Shown: positions 9,429 through 21,730 of the stretch, piece by piece
How positions within the stretch are numbered: the first letter of the stretch is position 1
Layout of the letters: every line of letters starts with the position of its first letter
Origin: Phycisphaerae bacterium
GTDB lineage: Bacteria; Planctomycetota; Phycisphaerae; UBA1845
Direction: 5' to 3'
DNA: 64,000 bases
Assembly: GCA_029260115.1 (NCBI GenBank)
Contig: JAJDDW010000016.1
Location: forward strand, 147,144 to 211,143
Translations under genes and position numbers: made by a program
The notes under the pieces: generated by a model
Databases searched by the model: none
Told to the model about the DNA's origin: nothing
Seen by the model: the letters and a program-made list of their open reading frames with translations, nothing else

Positions 9429-10681
9429 ACGCATCCCTGAGAATATTGGCGCGTCCCTGGCGTCTGATCGGATGGCTCTGCGTTGTCGCTGGCTTGGTTG
9501 CGACATATGTGCGTTTCACGCAAGGGTTGGGTGCCAGCACGAACCTGAGCGACGACTTTCCGTGGGGGCTTTGGGTGGGCTTTGACGTCGTCTGTGGCGT
9601 GGGTCTAGCGGCTGGCGGTTTCACCATCAGCGCAATCGTCTATATCTTTCGTTTCGAAAAATACCGCCCCATCGCCAAACCGGCGGTCCTTGCAGCATTC
9701 GTTGGCTATTTGATGGTTGTTGGCGGTTTGCTCTTCGACCTTGGGCATCCATGGCGATTGTGGCATCCCCTGGTCATGTGGAACCACCACTCGGTGATGT
9801 TCGAGGTCTCGTGGTGTGTGACGCTCTATACAATCGTGCTAACACTTGAGGTTTCTTCTCTCGTGTTCGAACGGCTGAAATGGTTACGTGCGCTCCGAAG
9901 GGTACACCGAGCCATCCTGCCGTTGACACTTGCGGCCGTGTTGCTCTCCATGCTACACCAGTCATCCCTTGGCAGTCTCTTTCTGCTCGTCCCGGGTCGG
10001 CTTCACGCGCTATGGTACTCGCCGATATTGCCACTGCAGTTCTTCATTTCTGCGATGGCGGTGGGGTGTGCGATGACGATCGTAGAGTCCAACCTGAGCT
10101 CTCGCGCGTTTGGACGGTCTGTCGAAGCGGATGTCCTTAGTGGCGTCGCCAAGATCGCCGCTGCGTTGCTCGGCGTATATTTAGTTCTTCGGGTCGGCGA
10201 TCTGATAGTGCGCGGCGTGATCACGGAGCTTTGGCCATTGAACCACGCCAGCCTTTTTTTCTTGGCTGAAATCTTTCTCGGCACCATCATTCCGATGGTT
10301 CTCTTTTCGATGCACCGCATTCGCCGCAACACGAAATGGCTATATCACTCTGGACAGCTTGCGGTCGTCGGCTTCGTCGTGGCTAGGCTCAACGTAAGCA
10401 TTACAGGGTTCGAAGTCGCGGCGGGCAAGACCTACGTACCTACCTGGATGGAATTCGCGGTCACGGCGATGCTGGTTACGATAGGCATCAAAGTGTTCTA
10501 TCTTGCTGCGAAGCACCTTCCGGTGTTCGAGGATGACGCAGACGCTGCCGCACGGTCGCGCCGTTGGCGAGCAGAAACTGACCGCCAGGACGGCGCACCG
10601 GCATGCGCGCCTGGCGCCGCGCGAGATGGCTCACTCGACCAGAGAGGCAAGGCGTCCGATGAAAAGCTCCTGCCAATCTGA
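9425..10681 (+). CDS. NrfD/HybB-type polytopic membrane subunit
   Basis: Multi-TM protein directly after ferredoxin; DFPWGLWVGFDVVCGVGLAAGGF...DLGHPWRLWHPLVMWNHHSVMFEVSWCV typical of NrfD. Confidence 0.92.
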   Translation: MNASLRILARPWRLIGWLCVVAGLVATYVRFTQGLGASTNLSDDFPWGLWVGFDVVCGVGLAAGGFTISAIVYIFRFEKYRPIAKPAVLAAFVGYLMVVGGLLFDLGHPWRLWHPLVMWNHHSVMFEVSWCVTLYTIVLTLEVSSLVFERLKWLRALRRVHRAILPLTLAAVLLSMLHQSSLGSLFLLVPGRLHALWYSPILPLQFFISAMAVGCAMTIVESNLSSRAFGRSVEADVLSGVAKIAAALLGVYLVLRVGDLIVRGVITELWPLNHASLFFLAEIFLGTIIPMVLFSMHRIRRNTKWLYHSGQLAVVGFVVARLNVSITGFEVAAGKTYVPTWMEFAVTAMLVTIGIKVFYLAAKHLPVFEDDADAAARSRRWRAETDRQDGAPACAPGAARDGSLDQRGKASDEKLLPI

Positions 10682-12386
10682 TCGCAACAATGCCGCCCAT
10701 AAGCGGACCATTGGCGGTCTTGCGCAGTTCGCGCGTACGACTTACCGATCGGTCGTCTGGCGATTGGTAGGTATTATCACAGTCGCGCTTATCGTGTCGC
10801 TGGGCGCCAGTGGGTGGCTCGCGTTGCACCTTCAGCGCCGCCATCTTGTTTCAATGCTGGAGCGCAGTGCCACTGAGACTGGTGAAACGGTATTAACAAG
10901 TATGCATTCGTCCATGCTCGCCAACGACCAAACTCACCTTCGCGGCATCATTGAAAGCATCGGCCGGCAGGAGAAGGTCTTGGAACTTCGGATTGTAGAT
11001 GCCAACGGCGAAATTAGGCATTCCAGCAATCCGACTGAGATCGGGCAGGTCGTTAGCATGACCGAACAGCCATGTGCCGGATGCCATCGTGCGGGCAAGG
11101 AGGAGGCGGCCGCGGGTGCGCACTCAGGACCAGAAATTTATCCGACAGTTAATGGCAAGAGAGCGCTCGGGCTTGGTGTTCCGATCTGGAATTCGCCCAG
11201 CTGCTCGACCGAAAGCTGCCACTATCATCCACCTGAACAAAGAGTGCTGGGCGTTCTCGACCTCGAACTCTCCACGGCAAGCATTGAGGACGACATTGCT
11301 GGCGCCCGCAATCAGATAGCCGTGTTGTTTGTGATTACGATCCTGATGATCAGTTCACTGGTCGGGTGGCTCGTTTGGCGAGTGATGCAGAAGCACATTC
11401 GTTCTCTGACCGCCGGAACGCGTAAGCTCGCAATGGGAGAACTACATCATCGAATCGATGTCGATTCTCCCACGGAACTTGGCGAACTTGCAACCTCGTT
11501 CAATGTGATGGCCGAACGACTCCAAGTGGCGTATCAGGAACTGGAAGACTGGGGGCACACACTGGAAAGACGGGTGCAGCAGAAAACGCAAGAACTGGCG
11601 CGGACTCACGACCAAATGATTTTCGCAGCGAGGATGGCATCTCTCGGGAAGCTAGCCGCCGTCGTCGCCCATGAAATAAACAATCCACTAGCAGGTGTCT
11701 TGGTCCATGCAAAGCTGATGCGCCGCCGACTTCCGAAGCTGTTGGCTCAGGGCGCATCGGAAGGACGCCGGGGAGTCGATGACGTCAAGGAGACCTTGGC
11801 AACAATGGAACGAGAAGTCGCCCGTTGCGGTGAATTGGTACGCAGTTTACTCCTATTCTCTCGACGGCGTGGCACCAGCATGGCTCCGGAGAATCTTCAA
11901 TTGATTCTCGAGCGTGCCCTCAGCTTGGTGAGACATCAGGCTGAATTGCACGCGGTCGATGTGGTTCTCGACTTTGATCCATGCCTCCCAAGCGTAAAAT
12001 GCGATGGATCCCAGATGGAACAGGCAGCGCTCGCCGTGATCATGAACGCTATCGAGGCCATGCCCGACGGCGGCACACTAACCATTCGCACATTCATTGA
12101 CATGGATGCGGATCAAGCGCACATCGAAATTAGCGATACGGGGATCGGTATTCCAGAGGATGTCGGCTCAAAGGTATTTGAACCGTTCTTCACGACTAAA
12201 GATGAGGGCAAGGGGACAGGGCTAGGGCTTTCTGTCATGTACGAAATTGTTCAACATCACGGTGGACAGGTTCATTTCAAATCTGCTGCGGTGGGTGGCA
12301 CGACATTTTCGATAGAGTTGCCACTTCAGTCCGAAGCGCACAGGTCCGAGTCAAGTGTCGCTACGATCGCGAGAGAGGAGTGGTAG
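10659..12386 (+). CDS. HAMP sensor histidine kinase with putative c-type heme-binding periplasmic domain
   Basis: TM-periplasmic-TM-HAMP-HisKA ([13 protein letters not shown])-HATPase ([32 protein letters not shown]); periplasmic loop has CAGCH and CSTESCH. Confidence 0.9.
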   Translation: MKSSCQSDRNNAAHKRTIGGLAQFARTTYRSVVWRLVGIITVALIVSLGASGWLALHLQRRHLVSMLERSATETGETVLTSMHSSMLANDQTHLRGIIESIGRQEKVLELRIVDANGEIRHSSNPTEIGQVVSMTEQPCAGCHRAGKEEAAAGAHSGPEIYPTVNGKRALGLGVPIWNSPSCSTESCHYHPPEQRVLGVLDLELSTASIEDDIAGARNQIAVLFVITILMISSLVGWLVWRVMQKHIRSLTAGTRKLAMGELHHRIDVDSPTELGELATSFNVMAERLQVAYQELEDWGHTLERRVQQKTQELARTHDQMIFAARMASLGKLAAVVAHEINNPLAGVLVHAKLMRRRLPKLLAQGASEGRRGVDDVKETLATMEREVARCGELVRSLLLFSRRRGTSMAPENLQLILERALSLVRHQAELHAVDVVLDFDPCLPSVKCDGSQMEQAALAVIMNAIEAMPDGGTLTIRTFIDMDADQAHIEISDTGIGIPEDVGSKVFEPFFTTKDEGKGTGLGLSVMYEIVQHHGGQVHFKSAAVGGTTFSIELPLQSEAHRSESSVATIAREEW

Positions 12387-12390
12387 CACC

Positions 12391-13752
12391 ATGGAAGACG
12401 CCAATTCGCTTCACATTCTTGTTGTTGACGACGAGGACATCGTACGCACGTCATTAAAGAATTGGTTCGAGGAAGACGGACACGTCGTAGATTGTGCTAT
12501 CAATGGAAAGGATGCATTGAGGCACTTCAAAGAAAAACACTGGGACATGGCCCTCATCGACATCAAGATGCCGGGGATGGACGGACTTGAATTACAGCGG
12601 CAGATTCTCAAAGTATCCCCCGATACGACGGTCATTATCATGACCGCATTTGCATCCGTGGAGACGGCTGTGCAAGCGCTGAAAGAGGGTGCGTTGGACT
12701 ATGTCACGAAACCGTTTGATCCAGATCGTCTGAGCCATCTGATTCGCAACGCTGCGGAACAACGCAAGTTGGTTCGCGAAAACATTAATCTGAAGAGTCG
12801 GCTCGTAAGTGTCGTGCAACCTACGCCGATTCTGGGGGACAGTCCGGCGATCCAAAGGATCATCAAACTGATAGATACCGTCGCACCCACCGATGCCACT
12901 GTCCTCATCACCGGTGAGTCCGGCACCGGTAAAGAGCTTGTCGCCCGGGCAATACACGCGAACAGTCCGCGTGCGTACATGCCGCTGGTCGTGGTAAATT
13001 GCGGCGCTCTGCCGGAAGGTACACTCGAAAGTGAGCTCTTTGGGCATGAACGCGGGGCGTTTACTGGTGCCCAGTTCCGACATAAAGGCAAGTTCGAACT
13101 CGCCGACGGGGGCACGCTTTTTCTCGATGAGATCGCGGAGATTTCCCAGAAGAGCCAAGTTGAGCTACTTCGAGTCTTGGAAGACAAGCAAGTGACGAGA
13201 ATGGGCGGCGCAAAACCAGTAGCCACGGACTTTCGTACCGTGGCCGCCACCAACAAGGATCTTGCGACCGAGGTTGAGCGGCAACGGTTTCGTGATGATC
13301 TTTATTACAGGCTGAACGTGTTCCAGATCGAATTACCACCGCTCCGCGCACGTCCAGAGGACATCCCGGTCCTCGCCCGAGCGTTCGTCGAGCGCCTTGC
13401 CCGATCGATGAATCGACCGGCGCCAGATATCGGCACGGCCGCGATGGACCTTTTGTCCAGGCATACTTGGCCCGGAAACGTGAGGGAGCTTGCCAACGCC
13501 ATGGAACGCGCGATGGTCGTGTGTTGCGGCAAAGCCATCCGGGCACAAGATCTTCCGATCAGTTGCCCGCCGTCGCACGCTCGTTATGCCGTCGGTGCCA
13601 ACAAGATGTCCCTTGCAGCTGCTGAGAAGAGGCATGTCGAGTCAGTATTGCGGGAGAGCGAGTGGAATATCACACGAGCGGCCCGTATCCTCGATGTGGA
13701 TCGAACGACGATTTACAACAAGATCAAGCACTATGGGTTGACGAAAGGCTGA
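12391..13752 (+). CDS. Sigma54-dependent response regulator (REC-AAA+-Fis)
   Basis: ILVVDDEDIVRTSL, VITDIKMPG-like REC, GESGTGKELVARAIH, GHERGAFTGA, Fis-HTH. Confidence 0.95.
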   Translation: MEDANSLHILVVDDEDIVRTSLKNWFEEDGHVVDCAINGKDALRHFKEKHWDMALIDIKMPGMDGLELQRQILKVSPDTTVIIMTAFASVETAVQALKEGALDYVTKPFDPDRLSHLIRNAAEQRKLVRENINLKSRLVSVVQPTPILGDSPAIQRIIKLIDTVAPTDATVLITGESGTGKELVARAIHANSPRAYMPLVVVNCGALPEGTLESELFGHERGAFTGAQFRHKGKFELADGGTLFLDEIAEISQKSQVELLRVLEDKQVTRMGGAKPVATDFRTVAATNKDLATEVERQRFRDDLYYRLNVFQIELPPLRARPEDIPVLARAFVERLARSMNRPAPDIGTAAMDLLSRHTWPGNVRELANAMERAMVVCCGKAIRAQDLPISCPPSHARYAVGANKMSLAAAEKRHVESVLRESEWNITRAARILDVDRTTIYNKIKHYGLTKG

Positions 13753-14276
13753 TGGTTGGCAGGCTGAATGTCATTCCCATCGGCCCGGTACCGCCCGGTT
13801 TGCTCGACTCACTCGCGGCGTCCTTGTCGGAACTGCTTGCACTTCAGTGCATGCTTTCGGATATATGCGTCGATCCCGCCGCGGCTTACGACATCTCGCG
13901 CGGGCAATATGACAGCCACCTGCTTCTGCCACACCTTGAAGATCTCGCGCGAGCAAACAATGCACGCGTGCTGGGCGTCACCGAAGTAGATATCTTCTCG
14001 TCGGTGTTCACCTTTGTCTTTGGGGTGGCGAGGCTTAACGGCGTGGCAGCGGTCATTTCACTACACCGCCTACGCACGAGCTTCTACGGATTGCCGGAGG
14101 ATGCTGAACTTCTCGTCACACGCGCACAACGGGAAGCAGCGCACGAAATTGGCCATCTCTTTGGATTCACCCACTGCCCAGACCGCAACTGCGTCATGTC
14201 CTTTTCGTCAGCCGCGGAGGAAATCGACCTGAAGTCGGATCGATTTTGTGCGCTGTGTCAATCTCAAAAAAATTGA
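13752..14276 (+). CDS. Archaemetzincin-family zinc metallopeptidase
   Basis: HEIGHLFGFTHCPDRNCVM...FCALCQ matches HExxHxxxGxxxCxxxxCxM...CxxC; start overlaps regulator stop (TGATG). Confidence 0.9.
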   Translation: MVGRLNVIPIGPVPPGLLDSLAASLSELLALQCMLSDICVDPAAAYDISRGQYDSHLLLPHLEDLARANNARVLGVTEVDIFSSVFTFVFGVARLNGVAAVISLHRLRTSFYGLPEDAELLVTRAQREAAHEIGHLFGFTHCPDRNCVMSFSSAAEEIDLKSDRFCALCQSQKN

Positions 14277-14697
14277 GCTCGGACTTAGGACGTAGCAGCC
14301 CTAACATGCAGACAAAGAGACCGACACGGCAGACCTAAGATACACTATCAGATTCTACCTCGTCGCACTTCATACTGCATAATGATAGATCAGCGCCAGC
14401 GGAGCTTCCAATCGGTATACATGACCAATCACAACGATTCTGGCACGGAGCATGCACGTCATCTTAGCGGATGTGTTTTAACATGACCTGTGTTAGATCA
14501 TTCGTGTCGACTTCGTCGTTGGCGTCCAAATGATCGCATGAGTACAACGGAGATCAACGTTGGATGTATAAACTTAGGCAGAATCGCGATTACGCACAAT
14601 AGAGTATGTGTGATGAGTTTCGTAGTATTACGGCCTGGGTCAATATTATGGCAACATTTTTTGGCGTGGATTACAGGGTATATACCCCTGGAGATAT

Positions 14698-14952
14698 ATG
14701 GTGATAATCGAGATCGTTGGACATGGGTGTGAGAAATGCCAGGCGATTGCCGAAAACTTGGCGGAAGCAGCAGAACTCCTCGGAATTGAGTATGATCTTC
14801 AAGAGGTCACCGACTTGAACGAGATGAGCGATCGTGGCGTGACGGCCTTGCCAGCACTAATCATCAATGACGATGTCGTACTGAATGGGATAGTGCCAGA
14901 TGAAATGGAGCTGATGACATTGCTGACGCATGCTTGCGCGGTAGAGGCCTAG
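14698..14952 (+). CDS. Small thioredoxin-fold protein (TM0996/MTH895-like)
   Basis: GHGCEKCQAIAENL...VTALPALIINDDVVLNGIVP. Confidence 0.85.
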   Translation: MVIIEIVGHGCEKCQAIAENLAEAAELLGIEYDLQEVTDLNEMSDRGVTALPALIINDDVVLNGIVPDEMELMTLLTHACAVEA

Positions 14953-15015
14953 AGAATGACGTTCTCGTTCCTACTGGCAACTGAAAACGGATTGGCAGAG
15001 TGATGGGACAATCTC

Positions 15016-16911
15016 ATGGCAAACACGAGTGATGACAACTGGCAGCAACGTTATCGCGACAAGATCACGACTCCCGAACAGGCCGTTGCGGTCATAGGGC
15101 ACGGGCAGCGCGTGTTTATTGGATCCGGCGGGGCTGAACCGCAAACGCTCGTCGAAGCGCTTTCGTCGCGAGCCGATATCACTGATACGGAGATCGTACA
15201 CATTCTGACACTAGGTGTTGCTGCCTACACAGAACCCAAGTTCGGCGAACGCTTTCGCCACAACGCGTACTTCATCGGTCCAAATGTGCGTGGGGCCGTC
15301 GCGGAAGGACGAGCGGATTATACACCAATCTTCCTTTCAGAAATTCCAGCGTTATTCAGGACTGGCCGCGTCGTGATTAATGCCGCCCTAATCGAAGTCA
15401 GCCCACCAGACGTGCACGGCTACTGCAGCTATGGCGTCTCGACGGATATCGTAAAAGCTGCCGCCGAGAGCGCTCGTATGGTCGTCGCCGAAGTTAATGC
15501 CCAAATGCCGCGTGCCTTGGGAGACTGTTTCATTCATGTCAGAGACATTGATCGGATGGTACCGACTGACCGCCCGATTCTTGAAGCACCACAAAGCGAA
15601 CCAAATGATTTGGCTAACCGTATCGCTCAACATATCGCCAATCTAGTCGAAGACGGCGCGACGCTCCAGCTAGGTATTGGAGCAATTCCGGATGCGGTTC
15701 TTGGCTACTTAAATGATTTCAAAAATCTGGGCATTCACACTGAGATGTTTAGTGACGGCTTGATCTCACTTGTCGAAAAAGGCGTCGTTACAAATTCGCA
15801 GAAAACACTCCACCGTGGCAAGATCGTTGCCAGCTTTGTCATGGGTTCGCGTAAGCTGTACGACTTCATCGACAACAACCCGCTCGTTGACTTTCATCCG
15901 ACAGAGTACACCAACGATCCGTTCATCATCGCTCAGAACGAGAAGATGATCTCCATAAATTCAGCGATCGAAGTGGACCTGACCGGCCAGGTCTGTGCGG
16001 ACTCGCTGGGGATGATGTTTTACAGTGGCATCGGCGGGCAGGTAGATTTCACGCGCGGTGCTGCTCGCTCCAAGGGTGGCAAACCGATCATCGCGCTACC
16101 CTCGACCGCTGAAAATGAAACAATCTCACGCATTGTACCTTACTTGAAACAGGGGGCAGGCGTAGTGACCAGTAGAGGTGATGTACATTATGTGGTCACC
16201 GAGTATGGCGCGGCGTACTTACACGGCAAGAACATGCGCGAGCGGGCGATGGCGCTGATCCAGATTGCCCATCCCAAGTTTCGACCGTGGCTAATGTCGG
16301 AGGCAAAGGTCCGTCACCTAGTATACGCCGACCAGATTGAACTTGCCATGCGTATGCCGCTATATCCGGAAAAGCTTGAGGGTTGGATCGAACTTAAAGA
16401 CAAATCTCGCGCCTTTGTCCGCCCTCTGAGGGTGACGGACGAACCGATAGTACGGGAGTTTTTCTATAGGTTGTCACCTGAATCAGTGCATTACCGGTTC
16501 TTCCGAATGATCAAAGCCATGCCACACCAGAAACTCCAAGAGTTGCTTAAAATCGATTACGAAATGGACATGGCCATAATCGTTCTCTCCGATGATACGA
16601 AAGACGCTGAGATGATCGGCTTCGCCCATTACCTTAAAGAGCCACGAACCAACTTCACCGAGGCTGCCTTTTTGGTACGCGACGATTGGCAGGGGAAAGG
16701 TATCGGCACAGCATTGATGCGCACATTGGTGGATTTTGCTAAACAAAAGGGCATTGCCGGATTCACGGCTAGTGTATTGGCGGAGAACCATGGCATGTTG
16801 CGCGTTTTTCACAAATGTGGCTACCACGTCGAAAGCAAGCTGCTCGAAGGTGTGTACTACTTACGCATACCGTTTGATGCCAAGAACGCAAAAGCCCGGT
16901 TGGCCGAATAA
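15016..16911 (+). CDS. Acetyl-CoA hydrolase/transferase fused to C-terminal GNAT acetyltransferase
   Basis: 631 aa; CoA-transferase motifs (GIGAIPDAVL, SGIGGQVDFTRGAARSKGGKPIIALPSTA) followed by GNAT (FLVRDDWQGKGIGTALMRTL). Confidence 0.93.
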   Translation: MANTSDDNWQQRYRDKITTPEQAVAVIGHGQRVFIGSGGAEPQTLVEALSSRADITDTEIVHILTLGVAAYTEPKFGERFRHNAYFIGPNVRGAVAEGRADYTPIFLSEIPALFRTGRVVINAALIEVSPPDVHGYCSYGVSTDIVKAAAESARMVVAEVNAQMPRALGDCFIHVRDIDRMVPTDRPILEAPQSEPNDLANRIAQHIANLVEDGATLQLGIGAIPDAVLGYLNDFKNLGIHTEMFSDGLISLVEKGVVTNSQKTLHRGKIVASFVMGSRKLYDFIDNNPLVDFHPTEYTNDPFIIAQNEKMISINSAIEVDLTGQVCADSLGMMFYSGIGGQVDFTRGAARSKGGKPIIALPSTAENETISRIVPYLKQGAGVVTSRGDVHYVVTEYGAAYLHGKNMRERAMALIQIAHPKFRPWLMSEAKVRHLVYADQIELAMRMPLYPEKLEGWIELKDKSRAFVRPLRVTDEPIVREFFYRLSPESVHYRFFRMIKAMPHQKLQELLKIDYEMDMAIIVLSDDTKDAEMIGFAHYLKEPRTNFTEAAFLVRDDWQGKGIGTALMRTLVDFAKQKGIAGFTASVLAENHGMLRVFHKCGYHVESKLLEGVYYLRIPFDAKNAKARLAE

Positions 16912-17116
16912 CGATGGGGGCGATTCGAACCTACACTGTCGCAGGTCTCACCGAAAAAACACTTCCGAATCGTCTGTAACCAATATACATATGGAAGTGT
17001 GGATGAGTTGAGATGTGGATGAGAATTGGGCAACGCCATGGTATAGAAAATGATACGGTGCAGGTGTATGCGTATGACGCGTCAGCACGGGCAGCTAGGT
17101 GCGGAGCAAATTAGCG

Positions 17117-17602
17117 ATGGTCCCATTCAGTTACATCCATGGTACGGGCGATGTGCGGATGCTCGGAGAGACGATCGGAGGTTGCCTGAATCGCATCACC
17201 GAACAGCACCCAGATCAACTCGCGGTCGTATCAACACCCCAACGAGTACGCTAGTCCTATCGGGAATTCCGGGCAATCGTTAATCGAGCGGCTAAGGCAT
17301 TCTTAACTTTGGGCATTGGCTGAGGTGATCCTGTCGCTATCTGGTCGGCGTGCCCGACGAAAAATACGGCGAGGAGCTGGTCGCGTGCTCAAATTCGAAT
17401 CAACATGCCACGCAAAACCGCCGACGCCGGATCAGTTCCGCCAGATGTGCGAAGGTAGGATCGCCCATTTTAAAGTGCCCCGTTACTGGATCGTCGTGGA
17501 AGAGTTCCCATGACTGTGTCCGGAAAGATACAGAAATTCAAGATCCGCGAGATGGCCATCAGGACGCTATCGTTGACGGCTGACCCAACGGTACAGACAT
17601 AG
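17117..17602 (+). pseudogene. Decayed acyl-CoA synthetase (AMP-binding family) with large internal deletion
   Basis: N-terminal SYIHGTGDVRMLGETIGGCLNRITEQHPDQLAVVS and YREFRAIVNRAAKAFLTLGIG..GDPVAIWS, then directly C-terminal GVPDEKYGEELVAC...PPTPDQFRQMCEGRIAHFKVPRYWIVVEEFP(fs)MTVSGKIQKFKIREMAI. Confidence 0.85.
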
Positions 17603-17742
17603 GAGTAAACCAACTCTGACAGCATCTGCCCAGGACCACAAATATGGTACAGCACGTGCACGAAGACTCGCGGCGACTAAAAACTATACTGGTCAGGCAT
17701 TCAACATGATGATCCTGGCTAGGCGCTTCAGGAGAGACTGTC

Positions 17743-19428
17743 ATGAAGGCACCAATGATGATGAACGAAACTAGCGATGTAATACCAGGGACAACCGGCG
17801 TCGAAATGCTGCGGAACCCCATGCGAAACAAAGACGCCGCATTCTCGCCAGAAGAGCGACGGATGTATGGTCTAGATGGATTGCTTCCGCCACAGCAACT
17901 CACCATGACCGAACAGGTCGCGCTAGAGCTTGAACACCTGCGTGATAAGTCCGACGACCTAGAGAAGTTCATCGGACTTGCCGCTCTCCAGGACCGCAAC
18001 GAGACTTTATTCTACCGCGTGTTGGTGGAGAATATTGCAGAGCTAATGCCCGTTGTTTACACGCCCACGGTCGGCCAAGCGTGCGAACGATACAGCCATA
18101 TCCTTCGTCGTCCAAGGGGATTATGGATCACACCGGACGATATGGATCGCATTCCCGAGCTACTTAGCAACGCCGTCCACAAAGACATACGACTCATTGT
18201 CGTGACCGACAACGAACGAATTCTCGGCCTTGGAGATCAAGGGGCAGGTGGCATCGGTATTCCCATCGGGAAAGTGTCGTTGTACTGCGCGGCAGCGGGA
18301 ATTCACCCCACGGCCTGCTTGCCCATCAGTCTTGACGTTGGCACGGACAACGCTGATTTACTAAATGATCCGCTTTATATCGGGTATCGTCATCGACGGC
18401 TTCGTGGCCAGCCATACGAAACGTTTATCGAAGCGTTCGTCGAAGCCGTCGCACACTCGTTTCCGATGGCTTTGTTACAATGGGAAGATTTTCGCAAAGA
18501 GACGGCCTTCATGCTCCTGGACCGGTACCGAAAGCGTCTTCCGAGTTTCAACGATGACATACAGGGTACAGCCGCTGTGGCACTAGGGGGAATTCTAGCT
18601 GCTATGCGAATCACGGGTGGCAATCTATCCGATCAACGTATCGTTTTCGCAGGCGCGGGCGCCGCAGGTGTCGGGATCGCACGTCTGATTAGGACCGCCA
18701 TGCGCGAAGAAGGCATGAGCGAAGCGGCGATTCATGCCGCTCAAGTCTTTGTCGATAGCAACGGCTTGCTCCGCGACGGGCGCATCATCAAGTTAGAACA
18801 CAAACGTGAGTTTGCCATGACAACTGCGGAAATGTCGCATTATGGCTTCTTCGGCGATGGCATGATTCCTCTTGCGCAAGTGGTACAGCAAGTAAAACCC
18901 ACAATTCTAATCGGAACAACGGCCAGCCCCGGCATGTTCTCCGAAGACGTCATCCGAAAGATGGCTGCGCATGTCGAAAGACCGGTCATTCTTCCCTTTA
19001 GTAATCCCACGTCGAAGGCTGAATGCACGCCTTCGGAAGCGCTGACCTGGACAAACGGCAAGGCCATCGTAGCCACTGGCAGTCCGTTCGAGCCAGTTCG
19101 CTTCGCAGACAAGTTGATCATGATTGGCCAAGGCAACAATGTGTTCATTTTCCCCGGCGTTGGGTTAGCGTGCATTCTATCGGAGGCGCATGAAGTCACG
19201 GACCATATGTTTCTGGTCGCAGCCCGCACACTCGCTGAATGCATATCACAACAGCGGTTGGATGTCGGGTCTATTTACCCGGACCCAAATGATCTTAGAG
19301 AGGTGACGCGCAAGATCGCCATTGCGGTTATCCGTGATGTGCGGCGCGAAGGCCGAGGTCGCCTGATCCCCAACGATCAACTTGAGGAATCGGTCGCCGA
19401 TGCGATGTGGTACCCGGACTACACCTGA
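17743..19428 (+). CDS. NAD-dependent malic enzyme
   Basis: 561 aa; [68 protein letters not shown]. Confidence 0.95.
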   Translation: MKAPMMMNETSDVIPGTTGVEMLRNPMRNKDAAFSPEERRMYGLDGLLPPQQLTMTEQVALELEHLRDKSDDLEKFIGLAALQDRNETLFYRVLVENIAELMPVVYTPTVGQACERYSHILRRPRGLWITPDDMDRIPELLSNAVHKDIRLIVVTDNERILGLGDQGAGGIGIPIGKVSLYCAAAGIHPTACLPISLDVGTDNADLLNDPLYIGYRHRRLRGQPYETFIEAFVEAVAHSFPMALLQWEDFRKETAFMLLDRYRKRLPSFNDDIQGTAAVALGGILAAMRITGGNLSDQRIVFAGAGAAGVGIARLIRTAMREEGMSEAAIHAAQVFVDSNGLLRDGRIIKLEHKREFAMTTAEMSHYGFFGDGMIPLAQVVQQVKPTILIGTTASPGMFSEDVIRKMAAHVERPVILPFSNPTSKAECTPSEALTWTNGKAIVATGSPFEPVRFADKLIMIGQGNNVFIFPGVGLACILSEAHEVTDHMFLVAARTLAECISQQRLDVGSIYPDPNDLREVTRKIAIAVIRDVRREGRGRLIPNDQLEESVADAMWYPDYT

Positions 19429-19750
19429 GCCTGATGACTGAAGATTTGGTACATCCTAACAAAGAAAGGTGCATCGTCGTGATCAAAATTTCCTAGCGAA
19501 ACCAAGCCGTCGCAATGACGGATATTGGCACCGCTATCATCGCCGTTTTATTACTTGGCACGTATCGCGCCAATGGCAAAGCGTCGTCAAAGGGATATGG
19601 GCAAGGGCAGGCTCTATGTTACTGCCGCGTCTAGATGTCGGCTTCGTCGGGGAAATTTTTTACTGTTTTTCTATACGCGAATACGAACAACGCTATAGGC
19701 TAACCATCTGAGCTATGCTTAGCTGCATACATCTTCACAAGGAGATTTCC

Positions 19751-21712
<1,962 letters not shown>

Positions 21713-21730
21713 AACGTGGAGAGATAACTC

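Noticed and set aside
12592-13256. Minus-strand ORFs 12592..13158 and 12699..13256
   Set aside because: Antisense to the well-supported sigma54 response regulator
16919-16945. GGCGATTCGAACC, reminiscent of a reverse-strand tRNA T-loop
   Set aside because: No pairing T-stem, acceptor stem or anticodon arm found nearby
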